Positions 27,074 through 36,395 are shown, numbered from the stretch's first letter. The stretch is DNA of 64,000 bases from Paenirhodobacter populi (GCF_004022215.1 NZ_SAUZ01000020.1:1-64000); one strand, 5' to 3'. Numbers and translations are program-made. The notes: generated by a model not told the origin, from the sequence alone.

Positions 27074-27107
27074 CGCCCGCGTCGCAAGACGCGGGCGTTC
27101 TGCTTTT
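27074..27107 (+). terminator. Terminator after rpsO
   Basis: A 10-bp stem CGCCCGCGTC / GACGCGGGCG with GCAA loop is followed by TTCTGCTTTT. It ends 5 bases before the stop of the convergent propeller gene. Confidence 0.85.
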
Positions 27108-27112
27108 GTGGG

Positions 27113-28519
27113 TCAGCGACGGGCGCGACGCCGCAGCAGCGCCCCGGCCGCCAGCGCCGACAGCAGCATGCCGCCGGTCGCCGGCAGCGGCACGGCTGGC
27201 AGCGAAACCTCGGTGATGCGGTAGATCGTGCCGAACCGTTCCGAGATGGCTCCGACCGATCCGTCGGCGAAGGTGAAGAAGCGCAGGTCCGGCCTGCGAT
27301 TCCCCAGATACTCATACATCGAGACGAGCGCGCCCGTCGGGCTCTGCACCCAGACCTTGTAAACATCATTCAGCACACTTTCGCTGGCATCGGCGAGGGT
27401 GGCGAAAAGGTTGCCGGTGCCCAGATCCGCAAAGAGAAAGCCGATGCTGCTGAAGGAGATATCCGAGGCGATGGGGCCGGAGCTGGCGAAATAGCTGTCG
27501 AAGGTGCCGCCCTCGCGGGTGAACTGCGCATAGGGCTGAAGAAAGCCTTCCTCCCCCAGCGGCGCTTCGCCCAGAATTGCGGCGTTCTGTTCCTTGGTGC
27601 CGGTGCCGTCATAACCTACGTAGAAGGTGCCCTCGCGGGCCAGCCCGTCGCTGGCGATGCCCCAGCCGAAATTCTCGACGGTCGTGGTGTCGGTCAGGGT
27701 CGCGGTGTCGATGACGTTGATTTCCTCGGCCGCGCGCCAGCCGATATCGGCAAAGGCGATCGTGGTCCGGCTGTTGTCGGCGTAGATCAGCTGCTGGACA
27801 TTGCGCACGCCCGTCGCGGCCACGGTGACCTCGCCCGAGGTGCCGTCCACGATGAGCAGCTTGGCCACCGTGTTGTCCGGCGCCTGCGCCCCGGTTCCGC
27901 CGTAATCGTTGCCGCCAAGATTGTCTCCGCGCGCGATGAGCAGATTGCCGTCGGGCAGCACCAGCATGCCGCCGCCGAAATGGCCACCGGAGACGGTTGA
28001 GGTTTCGAAGGCGGCAAGCGGCTGCGGATCGGTCAGTGATCCGTCCGCCTGCTGGGTGTAGGAATAGACGAGCTGATAGGTCGAGACGGTCCCGTATTTC
28101 GGATCTTCCGGCAAGGCTTCGACATTCGCGAACCCTGTTGGCAGTATGGAGGAGGTATAGGCGACGTAGATGCGTCCGTCCGCCCCGGCGATGTTGACAA
28201 GCGCGTTCGCTCCGGTCGGCGAGACGCCTTCGGGGATGCCGCCGGAAGGGGAGATCACGCTCGTCATCGTGCCGTCGCCGGTGTGGATCGAGAGCGTGCC
28301 GCCGCGCTGGTTGACGATATAGAGATGGTCTCCAATGGTGACGGGGGAGGCGTAGTTGTTGGTTCCCGCCGGTGCGGCGAATGTTCCGACCTGGGTGACG
28401 CTGACAGTCAGGCCGATGTCGAGCACGGCGGCTGGCCCGAGGGTGGCGGAATGGGCGGGCAGGACGGGGGAAAACAGGCACAGAGCAGCGAGCGATACTG
28501 CGTGAAATCGAATGGTCAT
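27113..28519 (-). CDS. Secreted beta-propeller-like protein with VPLPA-CTERM sorting signal
   Basis: The 468-residue precursor has a signal peptide (MTIRFHAVSLAALCLFSPVLPAHS). Repeated strands follow that resemble SMP-30/PQQ-type beta-propellers (NQRGGTLSIHTGDG, MLVLPDGNLLIARGDN, RFGTIYRITEV). The C-terminus is VPLPATGGMLLSALAAGALLRRRARR: a VPLPA motif, a hydrophobic helix and an arginine cluster, the signature of exosortase-processed proteins. No exosortase gene is in the window. An enzymatic role is not supported by visible catalytic residues. Base composition is slightly less GC-biased than in neighbours. The gene sits antisense between rpsO and pnp. Confidence 0.85.
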   Translation of the reverse strand: MTIRFHAVSLAALCLFSPVLPAHSATLGPAAVLDIGLTVSVTQVGTFAAPAGTNNYASPVTIGDHLYIVNQRGGTLSIHTGDGTMTSVISPSGGIPEGVSPTGANALVNIAGADGRIYVAYTSSILPTGFANVEALPEDPKYGTVSTYQLVYSYTQQADGSLTDPQPLAAFETSTVSGGHFGGGMLVLPDGNLLIARGDNLGGNDYGGTGAQAPDNTVAKLLIVDGTSGEVTVAATGVRNVQQLIYADNSRTTIAFADIGWRAAEEINVIDTATLTDTTTVENFGWGIASDGLAREGTFYVGYDGTGTKEQNAAILGEAPLGEEGFLQPYAQFTREGGTFDSYFASSGPIASDISFSSIGFLFADLGTGNLFATLADASESVLNDVYKVWVQSPTGALVSMYEYLGNRRPDLRFFTFADGSVGAISERFGTIYRITEVSLPAVPLPATGGMLLSALAAGALLRRRARR

Positions 28520-28801
28520 GATGGATTCCGTAAAAAGGATGGGCTCAGAATTCAGGGGTGCGATACCGTCTGTCAATCGTCCCTCGCGCTCATCCGGGCG
28601 AAATGCCGCGTGTATGGCCGCGGCGGCCCAATCTCCGTGCTTTCCAAAGGCCGTATTTTCGTGTATGGGCCATCGCCATCTGCGATGTGACGCCCTCGGC
28701 CCCCGGGCGCATGCAAAGGATGGGGGCGGCGGCAATGGGGCCGCCATATGACCGGGGGACACGGGATGGGCCCGTGGGTGCCTCCAGATAGGATACGCTG
28801 A
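28520..28801. promoter_or_regulatory. Divergent promoter region, propeller gene / pnp
   Basis: This 282-base gap separates two divergent starts and must contain both promoters. No repeat copy, stable hairpin pair or small gene is visible. The pnp RBS is AGGA at 28790-28793. I cannot place -35/-10 elements with confidence. Confidence 0.35.
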
Positions 28802-30955
28802 ATGTTCAACGTTACGAAAAAATCGATCCAGTGGGGCGGTGAAACGCTGACGCTGGAAACGGGCAAGGTCGCCCGTCAGGCCGACGGCTCGGTCATCGCC
28901 ACGCTCGGCGAAACCTCCGTCATGGCCAACGTGACCTTTGCCAAGACGGCGAAGGAAGGCCAGGACTTCTTCCCGCTGACCGTGCATTACCAGGAAAAAT
29001 ACTACGCCGCCGGCAAGATCCCCGGTGGCTTCTTCAAACGTGAAGCCCGCCCCTCCGAACGCGAAACGCTGGTCTCGCGCCTGATCGACCGTCCCTGCCG
29101 CCCGCTGTTCGTCGACGGCTTCAAGAACGAAGTTCTGGTCATGGCGACGGTCCTGTCGTGCGACCTTGAAAACGACCCGGACATCCTTGCGATGATCGCG
29201 GCCTCGGCGGCGCTGACCATTTCGGGCGTGCCGTTCATGGGCCCGATCGCGGCGGCCCGCGTCGGCTTCAAGAACGGCGCCTATGTCCTGAATCCGAAGA
29301 TGGACGAGATGGTCAACCTCCGGAACAACCCGGAGCAGCGGCTCGATCTGGTCATCGCGGGCACCAAGGACGCGGTGATGATGGTCGAATCCGAAGCCTA
29401 TGAGCTGTCGGAAGACGAGATGCTGGGCGCGGTCAAGTTCGGCCACGAACAGATGCAGCCGGTGATCGACCTGATCGTTTCGCTGGCCGAGGATGCGGCG
29501 AAGGAACCCTTCGACTTCACCCCGCCGGATTATTCCGACCTCTACGCCAAGGTGAAGGCCGCGGGCGAGGAAGACATGCGCGCCGCTTTCGCGATCCGCG
29601 ACAAGCTGGCCCGTCAGGATGCGATCGCCGCGACCATCGAGAAGGTCAAGACTTCGCTGTCGGAAGACGATCTGGCGGACAAGAACCTCGGTTCGGCGAT
29701 CAAGAAGCTGGAAAGCGCGATCCTGCGCGGCGACATCATCAACGGTGGCGCGCGCATCGACGGCCGCGACAACAAGACGGTGCGCCCGATCACCTCGGAA
29801 ACCACGGTCCTGCCGCGCACCCACGGCTCGGCGCTGTTCACCCGCGGTGAAACGCAGGCGCTGGTGGTGACCACGCTCGGCACCGGCGACGACGAACAGA
29901 TCATCGACGCGCTGAACGGCAATTTCCGTTCGAACTTCCTGCTGCACTACAACTTCCCGCCCTATTCGGTCGGCGAGGTTGGCCGCGTGGGTTCGCCCGG
30001 CCGGCGTGAGATCGGCCACGGCAAGCTCGCATGGCGCGCGCTGCAGGCGGTGCTTCCGGCGCCGACCGACTTCCCCTACACGATCCGCGTCGTGTCGGAG
30101 ATCACCGAATCGAACGGTTCGTCCTCGATGGCGACGGTCTGCGGGTCTTCGCTGTCGATGATGGATGCGGGCGTGCCGCTGAAGGCGCCGGTCGCCGGTG
30201 TGGCGATGGGCCTGATCCTTGAAGACGACGGCCGTTGGGCGGTTCTGACCGACATCCTCGGCGACGAGGATCACCTCGGCGACATGGACTTCAAGGTCGC
30301 GGGCACGTCGAACGGCATCACCTCGCTGCAGATGGACATCAAGGTCGCGGGCATCACCCCGGCGATCATGGAGCAGGCGCTTGCGCAGGCGAAGGATGGC
30401 CGGATGCATATCCTTGGCGAGATGTCGAAGGCCATTTCCGCGCCGCAGGGCTTCAGCGAATATGCGCCGAAGATCGAGACGATGCAGATCCCGACCGACA
30501 AGATCCGCGAAGTGATCGGCTCGGGCGGCAAGGTGATCCGCGAGATCGTGGAAACCTCGGGCGCCAAGGTCGACATCAACGACGACGGCATGATCAAGAT
30601 CGCGTCCTCGGATGCGGCGGCGATCAAGAAGGCCTACGACCTGATCTGGTCGATCGTGGCGGAACCGGAAGAAGGCAAGATCTACACCGGCAAGGTGGTG
30701 AAGCTGGTCGACTTCGGCGCCTTCGTGAACTTCTTCGGCAAGCGCGACGGTCTGGTCCACGTGTCCCAGATCGCCAACAAGCGCCTGAACCACCCGAACG
30801 AAGTGCTGAAGGAAGGTCAGGAAGTGAAGGTCAAGCTTCTGGGCTTCGACGATCGCGGCAAGGTCCGGCTCGGCATGAAGATGGTCGATCAGGACACCGG
30901 CGCGGAAATCGCCCCGGAAAAGAAGGAAGAGAAGAGCGAAGGCGCTGAAGCCTGA
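28802..30955 (+). CDS. pnp: Polynucleotide phosphorylase
   Basis: The 717-residue 3'-5' exoribonuclease degrades RNA phosphorolytically and is part of the RNA degradosome. Two RNase PH domains are present ([21 protein letters not shown]; then [20 protein letters not shown] and [16 protein letters not shown] with the active-site acidic residues). A KH domain ([20 protein letters not shown]) and an S1 domain ([19 protein letters not shown]) follow. The C-terminal tail is charged ([11 protein letters not shown]). Length is normal. Codon use is strongly biased towards frequent codons. Followed by a strong terminator. Confidence 0.98.
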   Translation: MFNVTKKSIQWGGETLTLETGKVARQADGSVIATLGETSVMANVTFAKTAKEGQDFFPLTVHYQEKYYAAGKIPGGFFKREARPSERETLVSRLIDRPCRPLFVDGFKNEVLVMATVLSCDLENDPDILAMIAASAALTISGVPFMGPIAAARVGFKNGAYVLNPKMDEMVNLRNNPEQRLDLVIAGTKDAVMMVESEAYELSEDEMLGAVKFGHEQMQPVIDLIVSLAEDAAKEPFDFTPPDYSDLYAKVKAAGEEDMRAAFAIRDKLARQDAIAATIEKVKTSLSEDDLADKNLGSAIKKLESAILRGDIINGGARIDGRDNKTVRPITSETTVLPRTHGSALFTRGETQALVVTTLGTGDDEQIIDALNGNFRSNFLLHYNFPPYSVGEVGRVGSPGRREIGHGKLAWRALQAVLPAPTDFPYTIRVVSEITESNGSSSMATVCGSSLSMMDAGVPLKAPVAGVAMGLILEDDGRWAVLTDILGDEDHLGDMDFKVAGTSNGITSLQMDIKVAGITPAIMEQALAQAKDGRMHILGEMSKAISAPQGFSEYAPKIETMQIPTDKIREVIGSGGKVIREIVETSGAKVDINDDGMIKIASSDAAAIKKAYDLIWSIVAEPEEGKIYTGKVVKLVDFGAFVNFFGKRDGLVHVSQIANKRLNHPNEVLKEGQEVKVKLLGFDDRGKVRLGMKMVDQDTGAEIAPEKKEEKSEGAEA

Positions 30956-30977
30956 GCAATTCTGCGCTTGTCGGAAA

Positions 30978-31006
30978 CGGCCCCGGAACATCCGGGGTCG
31001 TTTTTT
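30978..31006 (+). terminator. Rho-independent terminator after pnp
   Basis: A 10-bp stem CGGCCCCGGA / TCCGGGGTCG (one G-T pair) with an ACA loop is followed by TTTTTT. It lies 22 bases after the stop. Confidence 0.9.
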
Positions 31007-31083
31007 GTTGTGATAGCGGGGAATGATATGATGCGAACCCAGTCACGCCATCCGCAGGTTCGCAGCCGCAGGGGGAGACAGCC

Positions 31084-32151
31084 ATGAACGCGATCTATCT
31101 TGTGACGGATGACCGGCTTGCCGATGTTGCAAGTGCTCAGGCGCTCCATCTTCATCGAATGTGGGGCGTGGACGTCCATTTATTCATTGAGCGGAAAGAT
31201 CCCTCGATTGATATCACGGAAGTTTTGTCGCCCGGGGTATTCTATCACTATGATCGATTGTCCCCTCTTCTTCCGGCAGGACTCCCCGGCGACAAGAAAT
31301 GGCCCAATATTGTCTATCTGCGCCTTTTCGTACCGAGCTTCCTGAAGCAGTATGATCGCCTGATCTACGTGGATGTCGATATACTCTCGATGAGGGCGGA
31401 TCATCGGATCTGGTCCGTGCCGTTGCCGTCAGGTCTGGGAATGGTTGCTGATATCGCAACACTGGACAAGGTTCCGCATGTATTCAAGGGTATGACGCGC
31501 GGAGAATGGTTCGATACTATTGGCGTAAAATCGGGTCGGTATGCAAATTCTGGAGTTCTTCTAATAGATCCAAAGAAATTTTCCGAATATGACTTTGGGA
31601 GGCTTTTGCTGGAATATTTTCGCAAGCATCCGACGGCCAAGACGTTCGATCAGGATTTTCTGAATTGGCTGTTTGATGGACAATGGACCGAGATCAGTCC
31701 GCGCTTTAATTTTCAGGCGCATGTGTTGGAACTTGGTCTGACTCGCTCCATTCAACCGATTTTCGTGCATCTTTGCCGTTCGCAGAAGCCTTGGTGGGGC
31801 ATTCAGGAGGAGTATGCGTCGCCGACGGATCCATACTATCTTCGAGCCTTCGCAAAGAACTTGAAAGATGCAGGTTTCAACCCGGATAAGTATTGCAGGA
31901 AAGTTCCTGTGAAAAGTGTCCGCAAGATGAAATTCCACATTTATAGATGGCTGTCATCTATCGGTGTTCCGTCCCGTCGCGAGCGTCAGGAGCTTCGTAA
32001 ATGGCGGGAACTTTCAGATCGGTTCAGGGACAGATTCAATGAACGAGCAAGCACGGGATGCTATGCAGATGACCTGTCTGGGATACGGGCGCAACGTTCT
32101 GGTGAGCCAGAGTTCAACGGACGTTATGTCAAAGTAGCATCCGACTATTGA
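31084..32151 (+). CDS. Glycosyltransferase family 8 protein, probably acquired
   Basis: The 355-residue protein looks like a retaining GT8 galactosyl/glucosyltransferase of the LPS type. The metal-binding DXD is Asp97-Val-Asp99 in RLIYVDVDIL. Downstream are YANSGVLLID, FDQDFLNWLF and the C-terminal histidine in FVHLCRSQKPWW. The C-terminal 70 residues are very basic and could be a membrane-interacting tail. Its base composition is visibly richer in A and T than its neighbours (for example CTAATAGATCCAAAGAAA), with codons such as ATA and AGA, a sign of transfer. It is the first of three glycosyltransferase genes. Confidence 0.88.
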   Translation: MNAIYLVTDDRLADVASAQALHLHRMWGVDVHLFIERKDPSIDITEVLSPGVFYHYDRLSPLLPAGLPGDKKWPNIVYLRLFVPSFLKQYDRLIYVDVDILSMRADHRIWSVPLPSGLGMVADIATLDKVPHVFKGMTRGEWFDTIGVKSGRYANSGVLLIDPKKFSEYDFGRLLLEYFRKHPTAKTFDQDFLNWLFDGQWTEISPRFNFQAHVLELGLTRSIQPIFVHLCRSQKPWWGIQEEYASPTDPYYLRAFAKNLKDAGFNPDKYCRKVPVKSVRKMKFHIYRWLSSIGVPSRRERQELRKWRELSDRFRDRFNERASTGCYADDLSGIRAQRSGEPEFNGRYVKVASDY

Positions 32152-32182
32152 ATAGGTTGGATAATCTCTGGAAGTCGATTCT

Positions 32183-32968
32183 ATGCATGCAGAACCCGTC
32201 CTGATCCTGACGATGAAATGGGGCACGCTCTATGGCCCCGACTATGTGAACAATCTGGCGCGCGGGGTGCGGGAGAATCTGGCCCGTCCGCATCGCTTCA
32301 TCTGCTTCACCGACGATGCGGCGGGGCTGGATGAGGGCGTGGAGGCGCTGCCTCTGCCCGATCTTGGCCTGCCGCCGGGGCACAAGGACTCGCGCTGGCG
32401 CAAGCTGGCGCTGTTCCGCCGCGATCTGGGGCTTGAGGGGACGGCGCTGTTCCTCGATCTCGATCAGGTGATCGTCGACAGCCTTGATCCGTTCTTCGAC
32501 CTGCCGGGCGATTTCTACATCATCCGCGACGACGATCTGTTCCGGGCAAAGCCCTTGCGCCGGGTGAATCCGGAACGCGATGCCTTTCTGCATTCGGTGG
32601 GCAATTCCTCGGTGTTCCGCTACCGGGTGGGGGAGCATGCCTATATCCTCGACGCCTTTCTGGCCGATCCGGCGGCGGCAACGGCGAAATATGAAATCAG
32701 CCAGCAGTTCCAGTCGGCGCAGCTGGCCGCGCACGGGCATCTGAACTACTGGCCCAGGGGCTGGTGTGTCAGCTTCAAGAACGATTGCGTGCCGCGCGGG
32801 TTCTCCAGCTATTTCCGCGATCCCACGCTGCCGCCGGGGGCGAAGATCGTGGTCTTTGCCGGCAATCCGAAAATGGACGTGGCTCTGCGCGGCGGCGGGC
32901 AGAAATGGTATCGCCGCATCGGCGACGTAAGCTGGCTGCGCAAGCTGTGGGAGCAGGGCCGTGGCTGA
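32183..32968 (+). CDS. Glycosyltransferase-like protein (DXD type)
   Basis: The 261-residue soluble protein has a nucleotide-sugar-type N-terminus (PVLILTMKWGTLYGPDYVNNLARGVR) and a DLD metal motif (Asp92-Asp94) in ALFLDLDQVIV, followed by NSSVFRYR and QFQSAQLAAHGHLNYWPRGW. It resembles bacterial glycosyltransferases of unassigned specificity found in Rhodobacteraceae. Composition is GC-rich like the chromosome, unlike the gene before it. The stop overlaps the next start by 8 bases. The start ATG at 32183 is 32 bases after the GT8 gene, and no strong RBS is seen. Confidence 0.8.
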   Translation: MHAEPVLILTMKWGTLYGPDYVNNLARGVRENLARPHRFICFTDDAAGLDEGVEALPLPDLGLPPGHKDSRWRKLALFRRDLGLEGTALFLDLDQVIVDSLDPFFDLPGDFYIIRDDDLFRAKPLRRVNPERDAFLHSVGNSSVFRYRVGEHAYILDAFLADPAAATAKYEISQQFQSAQLAAHGHLNYWPRGWCVSFKNDCVPRGFSSYFRDPTLPPGAKIVVFAGNPKMDVALRGGGQKWYRRIGDVSWLRKLWEQGRG

Positions 32969-33791
32969 CTGGTTCCGCGCGCTGAAGCGGCGCTGGCGGG
33001 TGTCGCGTGCTTTGCGGGAGATCGCCGCGCGGCAGGTGGTGTCGCGCCCGCATGGGCTGGCGGTGCCGCTGATCGTTTCGCTGACATCCTACCCGCCGCG
33101 CTATCCCGTGCTGGCGATCACGCTCAGGGCGCTGTTGCGGCAAAGCGTGCAGCCGGACCGGGTGATCCTGTGGATCGCGGAGCCGGATCTGGAAGCGCTG
33201 CCCGCCGATGTGCTGGCGCTGAAATCCGAGGGGCTGGAGATCCGCTCTTGCGAGAATCTGCGCTCCTACACGAAATTCGCGCCCGCGCTGGCGGAGTTCC
33301 CCGGGGCGGCGATCGTCACGGCGGATGATGACATGTATTACGGGCCGGACTGGCTCGCCGGGCTGGCCGATGTGGCACGGGCGCATCCGGGGCGGATCGT
33401 CTCGCATCGCGCACATCGGGTGAAATGGCTGCCCGAAGGCGGGCTCGCCCCCTATGAAAGCTGGGACAAGAACATCGCCGGCGCGGTCGAGGGGCCGGAG
33501 ATTTTCGGCACCGGCGTCGGCGGCGTGCTCTATCCGCCCGGCAGCCTCGCGCCCGAGGCGGGGCGGGCCGATCTGTTCATGGAACTTGCGCCAAGCGCCG
33601 ATGATGTCTGGCTCTACTGGATGGCGCGGCGCGCGGGCAGCATCGTGCGCCATGTCGGCGCGCCGATGCGGATCATCGAATGGCCGGGATCGCAGGAACA
33701 GAGCCTCCGGGCCGGAAATCTGGGCGTGGGGGCGGGAAACGACCGGGCCATCGCGGCGCTGACGGCGCATTTCGGCCCACCGCCGCGCTGA
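32961..33791 (+). CDS. Glycosyltransferase family 2-like protein
   Basis: The 276-residue protein has a GT-A-like core: PLIVSLTSYPPRYPVLAITLRALLRQSVQPDRVILW and the acidic motif DDD (122-124) in AAIVTADDDMYYGPDWL. A later DDVWLYWMA segment matches the ED-containing acceptor region of such enzymes. The N-terminal 30 residues are basic. The start is GTG at 32961, inside the end of the previous gene, so the two are translated together. Acceptor and donor sugars cannot be read from sequence. A repeat copy begins 9 bases after the stop. Confidence 0.8.
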   Translation: MADWFRALKRRWRVSRALREIAARQVVSRPHGLAVPLIVSLTSYPPRYPVLAITLRALLRQSVQPDRVILWIAEPDLEALPADVLALKSEGLEIRSCENLRSYTKFAPALAEFPGAAIVTADDDMYYGPDWLAGLADVARAHPGRIVSHRAHRVKWLPEGGLAPYESWDKNIAGAVEGPEIFGTGVGGVLYPPGSLAPEAGRADLFMELAPSADDVWLYWMARRAGSIVRHVGAPMRIIEWPGSQEQSLRAGNLGVGAGNDRAIAALTAHFGPPPR

Positions 33792-33799
33792 CGGAGAGG

Positions 33800-33869
33800 G
33801 CGCAGGGGCGCTGCCCCTCTTTTGCCTGCCGGCAAAATTCACCCCGGGATATTTAAGGAAAGATGATGG
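33800..33869 (+). repeat. Intergenic two-hairpin repeat, copy 8
   Basis: Hairpin 1 is GGGGC-GCT-GCCCC, hairpin 2 is TTTTGCC-TGCC-GGCAAAA, and the core is CACCCCGGGATATTTAAGG (one C fewer) with GAAAGATGATGG tail. It begins 9 bases after the glycosyltransferase stop. Confidence 0.88.
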
Positions 33870-33888
33870 GAGAAATCGCTCTGCCGTC

Positions 33889-33950
33889 GTTTTTCCATAA
33901 ATATCCCGGGGGTGAGCCCGGAACGGGCGAGGGGGCGGCGCCCCCTCGGC
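33889..33950 (-). repeat. Intergenic two-hairpin repeat, copy 9 (inverted)
   Basis: On the minus strand: GGGGGC-GCC-GCCCCC, stem GCCCG-TTC-CGGGC, then CACCCCCGGGATATTTATGG and AAAAACGA. It ends 10 bases from the peroxiredoxin stop. With copy 8 it forms a pair whose cores face each other across 19 bases. Confidence 0.9.
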
Positions 33951-33960
33951 AACAGTCGGT

Positions 33961-34617
33961 TCAGGCGGGCAGCTTGACGAAACGCAGATAGGGCAGTTTC
34001 GTCTCGACATGGCCATACTTCTTCTCGCCATCCTCGGTCGAGACCGAGAGCGCGAGGATCACGTCCTGCCCGGGCACCCAGTTCGCGGGCGCGGCGAAGG
34101 GCTTGCCGTCCGTCGCCTGCACGGCATCGAGCGCGCGCAGGATTTCCGCGAAGTTGCGCCCGACCGACATCGGGTAGGAAATCGTCAGGCGGATCTTCTT
34201 GTCCGGGCCGATGATGTAGACGGTGCGCACGGTGGCCGAATGGGCCGGGGTGCGGCCCTCGGTCGGCAGATAGTAGTCCGCGGGCAGCATGTCATAGGCC
34301 TTCGACACGGTCAGCGAGGTGTCGTCGATGATCGGGAAGTCGGCCGGGTTGCCGGCGAGCGACTCGATGTCGTGCTTCCATTTCTCATGTTCCGCGACGG
34401 TATCGACCGAGACGCCGATCACCTTGGTGTTCCGCTTCGCCCATTCCGGGGCGAGCTGCGCGACGGCGCTGAATTCCGTGGTGCAGACCGGGGTGAAATC
34501 GCGCGGATGCGAAAACAGGATGGCGTAATGGCCATCGAGCCAGTCGTGGAACCTGATCTCGCCGGCCGTCGAATTCGCGGTGAAATCGGGGGCGGTGTCG
34601 TTGATGCGCAGACCCAT
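33961..34617 (-). CDS. 1-Cys peroxiredoxin (Prx6 family)
   Basis: The 218-residue thiol peroxidase reduces H2O2 and organic hydroperoxides. The peroxidatic Cys45 lies in SHPRDFTPVCTTEF, with the conserved Thr and Pro before it. The Prx6-type C-terminal region is present (YIIGPDKKIRLTISYP and GRNFAEILRALDAVQ), and a normal resolving cysteine is not evident. RBS AAGGAG lies 8 bases before ATG. It is divergent from the aldehyde dehydrogenase gene; the 260-base gap (34618-34877) includes a T-rich patch near 34740-34760 but no definite promoter. Confidence 0.94.
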   Translation of the reverse strand: MGLRINDTAPDFTANSTAGEIRFHDWLDGHYAILFSHPRDFTPVCTTEFSAVAQLAPEWAKRNTKVIGVSVDTVAEHEKWKHDIESLAGNPADFPIIDDTSLTVSKAYDMLPADYYLPTEGRTPAHSATVRTVYIIGPDKKIRLTISYPMSVGRNFAEILRALDAVQATDGKPFAAPANWVPGQDVILALSVSTEDGEKKYGHVETKLPYLRFVKLPA

Positions 34618-34877
34618 CGGAGATCTCCTTGTCCGTTCTGTTCGCGGGGAATCTACGGGATGCGGAACGGAATTTCAGCCCCCCGCGGTTGCCGCATGGA
34701 AAATCGGGATAAACATGTGCCGCTGTCTTCGCGCGTAGGATATTCTTCTCTTTTTCGGTTCTGGCGGAAAATCGCGTCGTTGCGGAAGGGGGCGGTGACG
34801 GCTCTGGCGGGGCGGGTTTTCCATGATAGAGTCCGCGCCGATGGCCGAACGGGCCGAAGAACAGGAAGGGTCGCAGC

Positions 34878-36314
34878 ATGATCGAAAAACGCGAATTCTA
34901 CATCAACGGTGAATGGGTCGCGCCGCAGGCCGGACGGGACTACGCGGTGATCGACCCCTCGACCGAGGAACCCTGCGCGGTGATCTCGCTTGGCGGAACG
35001 GCGGATGCCGAGGCGGGGATCGCCGCCGCGAAGGCCGCGCTGCCCGCATGGCGCGCGACGCCGCCCGGGGAACGCATCGCCCATGTCGAAAAGATCCTGT
35101 CGATCTATCAAGCCCGCGTGCATGAGATGGCCGAGGCGATCAGCCTTGAAATGGGCGCGCCGATCGACTTCGCGCTGGCCGAGCAGGCCGGTGCGGGCAG
35201 CTGGCACATCCAGAACTTCATCGAGGCGGCGCGGGAATTCCAGTGGGTGCATCCTCTGGGCGACGGCACGCCGGGGGCGATGATCTCCTACGAGCCGGTG
35301 GGCGTCGTCGGGCTGATCACGCCGTGGAACTGGCCGATGAACCAGGTCACGCTGAAGGTCATCCCGGCGCTGATCGCGGGCTGCACGATGGTGCTGAAGC
35401 CTTCGGAGGAGGCGCCGCTGTCGTCGCTGCTCTTCGCCGAATTCGTGGCGCAGGCCGGGGTGCCGGCCGGGGTGTTCAACCTCGTGAACGGCGACGGGGC
35501 CGGGGTCGGCACGGTGCTGTCGGGTCATCCGGATGTCGAGATGATCTCCTTCACCGGCTCGACCCGCGCCGGGCGGGCGATTTCCAAAAATGCGGCCGAG
35601 ACGCTGAAGCGCGTCTGCCTCGAGCTTGGGGGCAAGGGCGCGAATGTCATCTTTGCCGATGCCGACGAGGATGCGGTGCGCCGCGGTGTCGTCCACATGT
35701 TCGAGAACGCCGGGCAGTCGTGCAACGCGCCCAGCCGGATGCTGGTCCAGCGCCCGGTCTACGATCAGGCGCTGAGCATCGCCAAGGCGACGGCCGAGGC
35801 GACGAAGGTCGGCTCTCCGCGCGAAAGCGGCGATCACATCGGCCCGGTCATCAATCAGGCGCAGTTCGAGAAGATCCAGGGCCTGATCGAAACCGGCATC
35901 AAGGAGGGGGCGACGCTTCTGGCGGGCGGTCTTGGCCGGCCCGAGGGGCTGAACAAGGGCTATTACGTGCGCCCGACGATCTTTGCCGACTGCACCCCCG
36001 ACATGACGATCATGCGCGAGGAGATCTTTGGCCCGGTGCTGTCGATCATGCCCTTCGACACCGAGGAAGAGGCGCTGACCGTCGCCAACGACACGCCCTA
36101 TGGCCTGACGAACTACGTGCAGGGGCAGAATGGCGAACAGGTGAACCGGGTGCTGCGTGCCTTCCATTCCGGCATGGCGGTGGCGAACGGTAAGAGCCGC
36201 GGCGCCGGCGCGCCCTTCGGCGGGGTCTCGGCCTCGGGCCGGGCGCGCGAGGGCGGCCGCTGGGGAATCGAGGAATTCTGCGATTCGAAATCGATCGGCG
36301 GCTGGTTCGAGTAA
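34878..36314 (+). CDS. Aldehyde dehydrogenase family protein
   Basis: The 478-residue enzyme oxidises an aldehyde to the acid with NAD(P)+. The catalytic nucleophile is Cys282 in ENAGQSCNAPSR and the general base is Glu249 in CLELGGKG. The cofactor-binding TPWNWPMNQV and SFTGSTRAG motifs are present, as is EEIFGPVLSIMPF. Length is typical for class 3/betaine-type ALDH. Substrate cannot be assigned. The ATG at 34878 follows CAGGAAGGG. A bidirectional terminator follows, and the next gene is convergent. Confidence 0.94.
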   Translation: MIEKREFYINGEWVAPQAGRDYAVIDPSTEEPCAVISLGGTADAEAGIAAAKAALPAWRATPPGERIAHVEKILSIYQARVHEMAEAISLEMGAPIDFALAEQAGAGSWHIQNFIEAAREFQWVHPLGDGTPGAMISYEPVGVVGLITPWNWPMNQVTLKVIPALIAGCTMVLKPSEEAPLSSLLFAEFVAQAGVPAGVFNLVNGDGAGVGTVLSGHPDVEMISFTGSTRAGRAISKNAAETLKRVCLELGGKGANVIFADADEDAVRRGVVHMFENAGQSCNAPSRMLVQRPVYDQALSIAKATAEATKVGSPRESGDHIGPVINQAQFEKIQGLIETGIKEGATLLAGGLGRPEGLNKGYYVRPTIFADCTPDMTIMREEIFGPVLSIMPFDTEEEALTVANDTPYGLTNYVQGQNGEQVNRVLRAFHSGMAVANGKSRGAGAPFGGVSASGRAREGGRWGIEEFCDSKSIGGWFE

Positions 36315-36357
36315 CCGGACCGGGGGAGGTTCCCTCTTCGCGGATCACGCCTGAACG

Positions 36358-36383
36358 GAAAGCCGCCCCAAAGGGCGGCTTTC
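36358..36383. terminator. Bidirectional terminator, ALDH / glycine-zipper gene
   Basis: An 11-bp stem GAAAGCCGCCC / GGGCGGCTTTC with a CAAA loop has T-rich arms on both strands. It lies between convergent stops (36314 and 36396), so it can end both transcripts. Confidence 0.82.
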
Positions 36384-36395
36384 GCGTTTCGGGGG

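Noticed and set aside
27113-30991. A 1292-codon open frame on the minus strand
   Set aside because: It joins the real propeller gene to sequence antisense to pnp. The antisense part is rich in Arg, His, Gly and Asp and has no domain; high-GC genes often leave the opposite strand open.
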